Assembly (NCBI GenBank): GCA_902805475.1
Contig: CADCSX010000007.1
Coordinates: 1,612,001-1,676,000, forward strand
From: Entonaema liquescens
Taxonomy: Eukaryota > Ascomycota > Sordariomycetes > Xylariales > Xylariaceae
Direction: 5' to 3'
Length of the DNA stretch: 64,000 nucleotides
The position numbers and the translations under genes are program-made. Positions within the stretch are counted from its first letter, which is position 1. Every line of letters starts with the position of its first letter. Of this stretch, positions 21,934-32,342 are shown piece by piece. Below the pieces are notes generated by a model, which saw nothing but the letters and a program-made list of their open reading frames with translations, ran no database searches and was not told the DNA's origin.

Positions 21934-23232
21934 TTATCCGTGAGTCGCCTGCCGTAACATCACAATAGAATACCTAAGTCATATTCAGCGAATCGTAATC
22001 GATATTCTGAGAGAATTTGTCAACCTACGTGACTATACCTCCTATCGCAATGAAGACGCCTATGATTGATTTGTCGCCAACGGACCTGCCAGATGAAGCC
22101 CAACCCAGTGCCACTATGAGGCACGTCTTTAGATGTCCGACGACGGTGCTAGAAACCGGTCCTGTTTGTCCAATAATGAAAAATTGTGATAGATTGATCA
22201 AAGCGGCGAACACGCCAGACTGTGATGTTAGCCCCAAAGCTTTGCTAATCTGATTCTCTTCATCTTACCGTCAATATCATGAGCCACCGAGCCATTGGGA
22301 CTTCACTCCAGGTGGGGAATGTATCCACGAAAGGGATAACATAAAGTAGGAGAAACGCTGAAACCGGTGCCTGGTTGAAGAGTAGTTGCATACTAGACAC
22401 TTTCAATTTCCGCTGATAGCTCTTAATCCATACTGTGTATAACGACGAAGCGAATATACCACTAAAAGCGAACACAACACCCAAACTCGACGTGCCCTTG
22501 ACATTGGCGTCTTTTGTCGGGAGCGAGTCATAATAGGAAACCATACCAACGCCTAAACAAGCAGGGATAAGAGCTAGAATAGCATTCCGAGGTAACATGG
22601 ATCTATACAAGACAAAATCCATAGTTGCAACAGTCGGAGTAAGTAGAATACGCGCAACCTGGTAGAAAGTAACGGAAGAAAATGCTAAAGAAAGATTTGG
22701 GAGGATAACGTTTAGGGACATGGCGACAGAAAGGGGAATGATATTTCTCAGAGCGATACGGCGATGAGTGAAGTACGCGAAGCGAGGTCGCGACAAGGTG
22801 AAAAGAAGCAACCATGTCATAAAGAAGTGGAAAGCAGCAAATGTCAACTGCACGAGCTTCAAAGAAGGATCTGAGAAGATAGCCTTGTTTGTGAATACCT
22901 AGAAGAGCATAAGTTAGCTAGACCATAAGATAGAAACGAAGAATCCATACAATGCCTATCGTCGCTAGAGTGTTTACTGCTATCCAGAAAATAGCCCAGC
23001 CAAAATGACTGTTTGGGGGACTCCGGGTAGTCTGGTAACTAGAACCCTTTTCCAATAGTCCATCGCCTCCCTCGACGTCCCCAGCATTGCCTTCGCCTGG
23101 AATAATACGCCGAGAATTATCACCATCGTCAATGCCATCGAAACTGCTGAGTCTCTCATTCTCGTTTGGATTTATTGTGGATGACGAAGCAACAGACGAG
23201 GGCCGTGCAGGGTGACCACTCAAAGATGCCAT
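21934..23232 (-). CDS. SLC35E3-like nucleotide-sugar/triose-phosphate transporter
   Basis: Drug/metabolite-transporter superfamily carrier of the TPT/SLC35 type, expected in Golgi or ER membranes. Four minus-strand exons: 23232-22951, 22898-22269, 22219-22029, 21973-21934; 380 aa, all phases consistent. The cytosolic N terminus is Ser/Asn/Gly-rich. About ten hydrophobic segments follow. Family signatures include NTLATIGIVFTNKAIF, LTFAAFHFFMTW, FYQVARILLTPTVATMDF, ACLGVGMVSYYD and GPVSSTVVGHLKTCLI. The last exon is only 40 nt and adds YSIVMLRQATHG after a 55-bp intron. The start ATG at 23232 is the first in frame. The substrate cannot be told from sequence; SLC35E3-like fungal members are largely uncharacterised. 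Confidence 0.85.
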
Positions 23233-25564
23233 GTCGAGCGGCGCAAGACCTGTGACGGGACCTGCCCAGTTTCCCGTCGTCCACAATTAGCAAATTCAAG
23301 CATGTGGATAGGGTCGCTAGTCGCTGGTAGGCTCAATGGTAAAAGAAAGTAAGTCGAGGTTATTCTCTTGTTCTCGAAGCGCGAGATGATCGGTTCTGAT
23401 GATGACGGACAGGTTCCAAAACGAAGATGGATCCAACCCAATTGGAACGTTTGGGGTTTGGTTACACTGGTTGCTATTTTAGCCGATCGCCAGGCGGGAA
23501 CGGAACGTGGAGACCACTAAACTTTACGTGCCTAGCACATACACTACGGGGAGCACTTACCCTACATTTAGAGCTATGTACCTTGCCTCATGTACCTAAC
23601 TTCCAGTATAAGATAACCTGTTTAAGCCTTGTGTTACAAGGGTGCCGAGCAGCCGACTTGTTTGAATTGCAGGATAGTGAGATGCAGGATTGGCATCTTA
23701 ATAAATGGACCTGAATTACAACCATTGACAAGGGGCCGTACGGCTTACACGTACTCTCCATAACCTTAGGAGGTACCTAGAAGGCTCGTGGCAAGGTTAC
23801 TCCTAATGGAGGCACAAACTTCCATTGTATCAACTTACATGCACATTCCCAATGAGACTACCTAGCAAGCACAACACACTCTTTAACTTAGTTACTATCT
23901 TTATTATATAAGCTGATTTACTTTCTATTCTTTTTGCTGTACACATGCTATGTTTGTCTAAGGCTACATAATCTGCCTTGGTAATGTAGGTGGTGTATGA
24001 TAGTCATCATCATGATAGTATATCTACATGTAACATCAGATTGAGCAAACAGTGCCATTCCAGCCACATATATATATTCGTTTGTGCTGCATGTACTTCT
24101 ATTTCTGCATGTAATAACGGGAACTTATAGTTACCTCATAACTAGTTATAGTTATATAACTTCAATACTATACCACTTACTTCTTTATACGACTTCTGCC
24201 GTCAAATTGAAGTGAAAGATGGGTTGAACTGTTTTACGGTATAGGACCTTCTAGATTCCGGGTGGCTTCATGGGACGATATTAGTGTTGTTCGATGTTCT
24301 AGCGAAACTCTAATACATAGGAAAGAGGTGTGAATAACATCAGTCGTATATACATGTATCTATGAGGTAGGCTACTTAGAGATGGACGATAGGCCTTAAA
24401 ACTATCGTCTATATACATGGGTATTCAATGTTTCCAATACCTGCACATATATTACCCAGCGCTGTGGATAGGTATTTTTTTAAAGTATTGCAACTTGGGT
24501 GTTTGATCTCGTCCCAAAGACTAGGTTAATAGGTTGACATTTCTCGGGCGGAGAGTGTTATGATATGGGCTAAGATGCTATATGAATCTACGATTTAATC
24601 ATCCAAACTCTTACTTAGACACCTCGTAACTATGACACATAAGCTAAGAATAACACCGTTGAGTTAGAAGTTCAAAATCCCAAAGTTTCAATAGTATAGG
24701 CTAATTATGACTTATTCGCAGCATTGGTATTGATATGATGATAGGTAGGTATCTCATGTTAATAGGCACACCAACTCCATGTTACTTACAAGTAGGTACT
24801 TAGGTACCCGTATGTATGTCGTGGCCCGGCGGGCTGCATGTGGGTCTATGTGCTACAAAGTTGCGTGTGTACCTGCTTAAACCTCATGGCCGATCGCTGC
24901 CGATCGATAGTACCTGTTAAATTATCTTTAAAGGTTCAAAGACGCGCGCTGCCATTCGTTTCAACTTGATCGATTTGTTTTTCAATATGTAAATTCGTCT
25001 GAACTTGCGAGATTTGCTCGTGATACCATCGTTCTATTTTACGAAGTTCGAACCATAAGCCGGCTATTGCGCCTCTTTGCCGAGTATAGCAAGGTATTAT
25101 ACCTGTTGCCAGATCGCTCAAGTCGGATCGCGCTTTTAGCCAAGTCTATCGACTATCTAACGTGTACTTCTCCATACACGTTCACGAATGTTCGAGTTTT
25201 TAGACTAATCGTATGGGTATATCCTAGCTGCCTCCTTGCTTTGGCGCAGTTCGTTCCTGGTACCTGGGATTTAGGTGTCGGACAAACCAGAGACTAGAGA
25301 CTGTCTTGCGTCGACTTGCGACTTGCGATTTGCGATTTGCAACCGGCTGTTCAAAAAGATCTGCATTTGGATATCTGTCCAACCTAGAATCCTCCTGTAC
25401 CAGACGAAGAAAAGAACAGACCTTGTTACGCATTTCTCTTAATTCTCCAGGACTTATTACACGTCCGCTCTCTTACTCAAAAATCCTAAAGGACTTTCAT
25501 ACATACACTTTTCGAACCTCGGACTGGTCCACCGGCGAATTTCTGGGTTCTCATTCTGCACGCT
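23233..25564. other. Long divergent intergenic region
   Basis: 2.3 kb, AT-rich, between the divergent transporter and dehydratase genes. It holds their promoters and several TAGGTA/TACCTA motifs (23771, 24745, 24790-24810). No gene or RNA is recognised. Confidence 0.5.
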
Positions 25565-26982
25565 ATGACCGCGCCACACCTAAACGGCACCAATGGGGTG
25601 CAGTGTAAGTGCTTGCCCGCAACATCACCGATGCTGACCGAGACAGCTTACCGCATTACATATTTAGCTCCTAGCAGTAAGACCACGAAGCCCAGGTTTT
25701 TCGAGGATTATGGGATTTGGAAGCAGGCTCCCATCTTGACCGGATCCACGAAGTTTGATGCCTTACCAGATGTCAAGAATATTATGATCACTGGCGGTGC
25801 CGGCTTTATGTGAGTTTCCGCGAGCCTCAAGGTTCCACATTGCAGCTAACGAATGACCGAAGAGCTTGTTGGCTCGTCCGTCACCTCACCTTGACATATC
25901 CCGAGGCCTACCATATTGTGTCCTTTGACAAATTGGATTATTGTTCATCATTGAACAACACCCGTATGCTCAACGATAAGCGGAACTTCACATTCTACCA
26001 TGGGGACATCACCAACCCATCTGAAGTGCTCGGTTGTATGGAGCGCTACAACATCGATACTATTTTTCATTTCGCGGCTCAGTCACACGTCGACTTGAGT
26101 TTTGGGAACTCGTATGGATTTACTCATACGAACGTGTACGGTACTCATGTTATGCTGGAGAGTGCGAAGAAGGTTGGGGTTAAGCGATTCATTCACGTAT
26201 CTACTGATGAAGTATACGGCGAGGTAAAAGACGATGATGACGATTTAATGGAGACAAGTATACTGTCTCCAACTAATCCTTACGCCGCCAGCAAAGCTGC
26301 CGCCGAAATGCTTGTTCACTCTTATATGAAGAGTTTCAAACTTCCAGTCATTATTGTCAGAAGCAATAACGTCTACGGGCCGCATCAATTTCCCGAAAGT
26401 AAGAAACAGATCCAGACACCATGCGAGAACATGCACCTGACTTACCACGAAACAGAAATAATTCCTAAATTCATCTGCTTGTTAAATCGGCAGAGACCCA
26501 CAGTGCTCCATGGCGATGGGAGCCCTACCCGAAGATACTTATATGCTGGCGATGCGGCTGATGCGTTTGATACGATCTTGCATAAGGGCACTCTCGGCCA
26601 GGTCTACAATGTAGGATCGCATGATGAGATTTCTAATATCCAGCTATGTAGAATGGTGTTGAAAGAGATGAATATTCCCCACGAGAGCCAAGAGGACTTT
26701 AACAAGTGGGTTAAATATACGCATGATAGACCGTTTAACGACCATCGATACGCCATAGACGCCACCAAACTTCGACATCTCGGTTGGGATCAGAAGACTT
26801 CCTTCGCTGACGGGTTAAAGATCACTGTTGACTGGTATAGACGTTTCGGCGAAGAATGGTGGGGTGACATTAGTAAAGTCCTCAGCCCTTTCCCGATCGT
26901 GGTCGAAGCCGAAGTGGTATCTGACAAAGAGGAGATTTGCGACGAGCCTCAATTACCAAAGAAACGAAAGTCGCCTGGATAA
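25565..26982 (+). CDS. NDP-glucose 4,6-dehydratase (SDR family)
   Basis: Extended short-chain dehydrogenase of the RmlB/RHM type, converting UDP- (or dTDP-) glucose to the 4-keto-6-deoxy sugar, the first step towards rhamnose. Exons: 25565-25809, 25863-26398, 26456-26982; 435 aa. Introns of 53 and 57 bp; the second is in frame, and removing it gives the family sequence VYGPHQFPEKIIPKF. The NAD motif TGGAGFI is split by intron 1. The catalytic STDEVYG and YAASK (Tyr-x3-Lys) and the family motif FAAQSHVDLSFGNS are present. A 42-nt in-frame segment (25606-25647, gtaagt...acag with a CTGAC branch site) may be an extra intron, which would leave 421 aa. The C terminus ends in a short basic KKRKSPG. 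Fungal UDP-glucose 4,6-dehydratases are the closest known role. Confidence 0.88.
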
Positions 26983-27994
26983 TGGCTATAGAACCGGAAT
27001 CTGCTTCCAAATGGGAATGACGACTTCCATACGTTTTCCGGTATCATCAGAAGGAACAAATACATGGTGGGAGTTAAGGTTGATCTACATAATGAATCCC
27101 GCGGTTTTGGGGTTATAGAGGTCGCTGTTTTACGAAGTATCATAGACCTAAGAAGATGCAAGCGACACGAAGAATATTCTCCTTGCTGGGTATTTGAACG
27201 GATTATTTCATCACTTGATAAAATCATTAGATGATAGAGGCTAGCTATAAATGAATTTTGCTGTAAACTTGGCTAATATAAACTATTTCGATAATGTCCA
27301 GATATGAGTTGAAGGGTGTGGTTTAATAATGGTGTGCTAATCGCGCCTCTACCTTCCTGTTAATAAGTATGGAAACACTTATGTATCGTCATTTTCTGCA
27401 AGCTCTCCTATTCGAGACTACTTAATCCGGCATTTCGGGCATTACCTGTTTACCAGCAGCAGCAGACCAGTAACCAATGCACATTCCGAACCGGAAATCG
27501 TTTCCAGCATATCACGGGCTGCAGCCGGGTTCCATGGTTCGATTGAAAACTTTCTAAGGCCAGGATATTCAATTGACCGGCCTGTCAAACTGGGGACGTT
27601 ATGTACTTTGCTGCGTACATAATGTCGGCTGTTTGTCCAATGAGATGAACCGGCGGAGAACCGAAACTTGGACGTTCCCCGAAGGGCCATGCTATATGTA
27701 CGTTATGCTATGCACCAACGTTTCTGCCGCTTACCAGAAGCGGGAAGGGATAAGACGAAGAAGACACGGGTATTTTTTGCACTACTTGGGAACTATGGGG
27801 AGATTTACACTATTCATATAGTGTATTCCTAAATTAGCATTGAAAAAGTATGTAAATGTACCTGTCAGAAGTGTTCCTCTCGTGATGAATGGCTTAAACC
27901 TCTTCTTACTTTAAGCACTAAAGGTCTGATCACCCGGTGAGGGCGACAAGGTTCCTCAAGGTCGGGGCGGACGGGTTTGCCCATCCGTTCGGGT
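26983..27994. other. Intergenic stretch
   Basis: 1 kb downstream of the dehydratase and upstream of MITE copy 2. No gene, RNA or strong repeat seen. The last 60 bp before the element are GC-rich relative to the surroundings. Confidence 0.5.
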
Positions 27995-27999
27995 CCAAT

Positions 28000-28831
28000 T
28001 ATGGCAGACCATATATACCACTTTGCCAAAATCGATTTTGGTCGGCCACTAAACCAGATTTAGTCAAGCGCAAGTCGATTTTATCGGCCGGATACCTGAC
28101 ATTTAATAATTAATATTTACGTTTTATATAATTTAAATAAATATATTATTATAAATAATTTATTAAAATAATAATATTTTTATAAAAAAATTATATATTA
28201 TTTTAAAAAAATTATATTTTATTAAAATAAACGTTTTAAATAAAATTATATATAATTTATAAATTAATTTATAATATAATTTATAATATAATTTATAATA
28301 TAATTTACGATATAATTTATTTAATATCGTTTATTTAATATAATTTTTTAAATTATTAAATTTTATTATATATAATACGGTTTATTAAATTTTAATTTTC
28401 GTATAAAATTTACGTATTTAAATATTTACTTATTTATTTTATTAAAAATAAATAATAAATAATAAATTAAATAAATTAAATAAATTAAATAAATTAAATA
28501 AATTAAATAAATTAAATAAATTAAATAAATTAAATAAATTAAATAAATTAAATAAATTAAATAAATTAAATAAATTAAATAAATTAAATAAATTATTTAA
28601 ATAAATTATTTAAAATAAAACTTTAAATAAAAAGTTTAATTATATATAACCTCGTACGAGACGTTAAAGTCCTTGTTGTCAAGCTTAAAATATGTATTTA
28701 ATAGTTATATGCAATTTGTATTACGCATAAGTAGACGTGATATATATGGCTTGTGCGTACGCTAGGGCTAAATTACCCCTTACGGCCACCCAAAATCGAT
28801 TTTGGCAAAGTGGCTCTTATGGTCCGCCATA
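28000..28831. mobile_element. MITE-like element, copy 2, hypermutated core
   Basis: 832-bp second copy of the element at 19981-20867, with the same 42-bp TIRs (28000-28041, 28790-28831), the same palindrome in each TIR, and a 5-bp duplication CCAAT (27995-27999, 28832-28836). The outer about 105 bp (left) and about 180 bp (right) keep normal composition. From about 28105 to 28650 almost every C and G has become T or A relative to copy 1, and the few that remain are mostly in CpG. This resembles very heavy repeat-induced point mutation. No ORF is present. Confidence 0.88.
28462..28600. repeat. Expanded 9-bp AT-only array in MITE copy 2
   Basis: About 15 copies of ATAAATTAA, the C-to-T plus G-to-A derivative of ACTGGATAG in copy 1, where only about six units occur. 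The array has therefore both mutated and changed in copy number. Confidence 0.85.
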
Positions 28832-28836
28832 CCAAT

Positions 28837-29677
28837 CAAACAGAACCGGAACAAGAACGCTTAGGCCCTTGGACCTGGTAAGTGTGTGTTAAAGAACTAA
28901 GCCAATACCAATCACTCGCTTCCCAAGACACCCATATTTTCAGCGTTGTAGTCGTCCACGTCCACGGTGAAGGGCTGCATATAGATATGCATACGGACAA
29001 ATACAAAAACATACCTAATATACGTACATACATAACGTGTGCAGGTCGAATATAGAATTGGGAATAGGGGGGGATCCCACTGGCATGGGTGGCAATGACC
29101 ATGTGGTTCATTCCCTTGTCGACGACTCCACGTTACAGTAATGAGGCAGACCGCCCATTGGATCGAAGGAGTTGCCCCCCAACTGTCTTCTCTTACTGCT
29201 GCAGAACGTTGTCTGGGTGGTGATCAAGTCGGTAGCCAATCGTTAACATATTTTGCCTGTGACTGTCCTCCGCTCTCTCGTGGCCCATTTCCTCCAACTT
29301 GTAATACGGTCTAGTCCCTCAATTCCGTCACGCCGCCTAAGCCTTGCGTAGTGGTTACTTTTTTTCTTTTTTCTCCCTATGTTCGAGGCGAATTGAAATG
29401 ACGATCGTAAACTAGTCTATGCGCACTTCGTGGATAGTATTTTCTCGCCAATGTATCCGGCATTGGATCCTTTACGAACTCCTCACTGGCTAAACACTAT
29501 AGAGAACAGTTTCCTGGGTGGTGCGTCAGACAGAGGTGACCCTTCGCTTACGCATCCACCGCTGAGCCGCACGGTCTACGGAGACGTCGGTAGGCAGTGA
29601 AATTTCATCGAAAGAGTTACGAGAAAGCTGTGTGACCCAAATGCCTCAGCAGCTAAGAACCAACTAGTGCAACTGTG
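28837..29677. promoter_or_regulatory. Upstream region of methyltransferase gene
   Basis: 0.84 kb between MITE copy 2 and the methyltransferase start. It must contain the promoter; a pyrimidine-rich tract lies at about 29355-29380. No other gene seen. Confidence 0.35.
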
Positions 29678-31221
29678 ATGAAAAGGAAGAGAGGGACAAG
29701 CGACGAAACAGGACAGGTTACGGCATCGCGTGTACCAGCAGCAATCATGCCGTCGTATGGGACTAGTGCCACCAGCTCGTCTATCGGACCCCTAGTACCG
29801 AAACAGGCCGTAGCGTAGTTAGCTCCGAGCTTCCTGTGCCGGAGCTGGACGACGATATCTCCACTGAAGATGTCACAAGCGATGGTTTAAGTGCGTGGAC
29901 GATGAGCGTTGCGGAACCGGGCGGTCATGTGTTTGAGGCGAATGATGAGACGAGAACGAGTCAGTTCGACGCCGCTTCCATCTATTCACCAAGCCATCAT
30001 CCAGGCGGCCGTGCAGTGGTGTACCGGGTGGAGCATTCCTTTGAGAGCGAAGGTAGTGTAGAGGATGGGACCGTGTAAGCTCGCACCAAGATCGACGGCG
30101 GTGTAATGATGATACTAATCCCGAATAGAAACTCGACACGGTCAATCAACGAACTGGATCTCAACTACGCGATGGAAAATGGACGGCGGTATTGCGGCTC
30201 ATATTACATGCCGAACGACGACGATGAACAAGTTCGACTCCAGCTGATGAATCAGGTTTATCTGAAGACATTCGACGGCGAATTAACCAGCGTACCTCTG
30301 GAAGCGCCAACTCACATCCTGGATATCGGCACTGCTGTCGGCGAATGGGCTATAGATATGGCAGAACTGTATCCCGACTGCGAAGTGACTGGAACTGACA
30401 TTTCCAATATCTTTGAACGTCGGGTTCCGCAAAATATCTTCTGGGAAATCGACGATGCCGAGCTGGAATGGGAACGACCACCGAATCACTACGACTTAGT
30501 ACATATAAGAGACTTACAAGGATCCTTTTCCGATTGGCACCATATTTACCGATCTGCTTTCCACTGTATCAAGCCTGGCGGATGGATCGAGGTGTTGGAT
30601 TTCGACGATCATCGAGGGATGAGCAATCTTCGCTCCTTCTTTGAGCCCGAGTCTTTGGTACATAAGGCATTACGCGATGTTCGCGAGGCTGCTTTGATGC
30701 ATGGGAGGCAGCGTGGTGTTGCCCATCTGGAACCTAGGTTTCTGGTCAACGCAGGCTATGTTGACGTCCAACTGACCGAGCATGCTATCCCTCTAAGGAC
30801 CGAAGACGGCTCTACCGGAAAATTTTGGCTTCTTGCCATGCTGAACGGATGCGAATCGATATGCTTGAGGCTTCTCACCAAGTATAAGGGATGGTCGCCT
30901 GAACAAGTCCGTTTGGCTTGTGAGCAGATTGGTGAAGAACTGATGGCGATGGCACTCAACTCACAGAGAGCAAAGGGATTCGTTGCCAAGGTTAGGGTAT
31001 TAAAGGGGAGGAAACCAAGCCCATACAATCGATGGTCCAGATTACCATCCCGCGAGCCTATTCCTGTGATACACGAGAAATACATAGATATGCTGGATGA
31101 TACCGACGCAGAGGAAAGTAATCTGACAGACGGTCTGACGGACGGAGGAAGCGGCTTTTGTTCTTTCCCATCTCGTGGGCCGACGAGTGTTGCGAATAGC
31201 AAATCGCTTCATTCGGGCTAG
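29678..31221 (+). CDS. LaeA-like SAM-dependent methyltransferase
   Basis: Class I methyltransferase of the large filamentous-fungal LaeA/'methyltransferase domain' family, often linked to development or secondary metabolism; substrate unknown. Body exon 30129-31221 follows a 54-bp phase-2 intron (30075-30128). SAM motif I is HILDIGTAVGEWAIDMA (about residue 197), then an acidic VTGTDIS and HIRDLQGSFSDWHHIY, with post-motif CIKPGGWIEVLDFDDH. The fungal family signature YAMENGRRYCGSYYMPND precedes it. The N terminus (ATG 29678) is disordered. It leaves its frame at the CCCC run 29789-29792, after which the frame of VVSSELPVPELDDDIS continues. Either one C is missing, or a 41-nt intron (29754-29794, gtatgg...cctag) removes the break; both satisfy the phase. 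A start at the in-frame ATG near 29747 is possible. About 496 aa with the one-base repair. Confidence 0.82.
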
Positions 31222-32342
31222 ATCCAAGACGCTCAACCGACTGAAGTAATGTTAGGACTGAGCAGACATGACGGCACCGCTGGTATAATATTTAATTTAA
31301 AGCGGTCAGATCAAGGGGGATGATCACTCGGGGGAAACCCACCAACATCATCTAGACCATTCCGCGCACTGAAGATATCACTAGCGTATGGGAATCCCGG
31401 GAAGCTAACGACGGCTAATATCATGATGAGGATCATGAACGAGTTCCGACACGATCAATCGGCGGAACCTAACGAATATAGATCGAATAAGATCTGAAAA
31501 CCCAATACCCATTCCACCGGTAAATATTTTGCATAATCCGTATATCTGCGGATACCAAGAATAAATTCGACATAGATATATTATCTCCAATACCCATGGA
31601 GAAAGGGGAATACAGGCTGGGTGGCTTTTTAGCATAAAGTTCGTGTTATTTTGTGCATAGGATAGGGAGGATATTGGGAGGATATTTGAGATTTCGGGTA
31701 TATAAAAAGGTAGAATGGGCCAACATGAGGCCCTGTATATATCTACCCATCTTTTGTAACGGCATTATTTGCGGCCTGCCGTATATGAGCAACATTGCTC
31801 TTTAGGATTATCGCCAACTAAGTTAGATAATTTGAAGCTAAAAATTGTAGTCCATTTTGTATATTGGATGTGATACTGTTATATAGAATAAATTAAAATA
31901 AACTACAATCAAATTGAGTTGCATCAAACATGTAGTTGTAGATGTGATGTCAATCTTGAGGCGCTTCAGAAGGTTACTCCGTGTGGTCTAAGTCCAGGTC
32001 TAAGTGCTCAGCTGAGCTGCCTTTCAAGTTACATCATTGCTGCACTACTTAAGTACATGCATAACCCGGATAACCCTGACCCGCTTTGTTGTACAACATC
32101 ACGTACCTAGGTACGAAGTACTTGATAGGCAAACAACATGTACTATGTACTGCTGAGCTCCGATCAACTCCAACAACTCCAACAACTCCAATGAGCTTTG
32201 AACTTAACAAAAGGTTATCATTGCCCAACACCAACACCATATAACGATAGCCAGCAGACAGCAGACAGCAGACAGCAGACAGCAGACAGCATTGCGACCT
32301 GTCGCGAACTCACCCTTTCAACATGACCAAATAGATTTCCAG
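31222..32342. other. Intergenic region and VPS18 promoter
   Basis: 1.1 kb between two plus-strand genes. It contains the CAGCAGA microsatellite just upstream of VPS18 and a palindromic TACCTAGGTA at about 32104. No additional gene is recognised. Confidence 0.5.
32252..32290. repeat. 7-bp microsatellite CAGCAGA
   Basis: About 5.6 copies of CAGCAGA, ending about 52 bp upstream of the VPS18 start codon, so probably within the promoter or 5' UTR. Confidence 0.9.
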
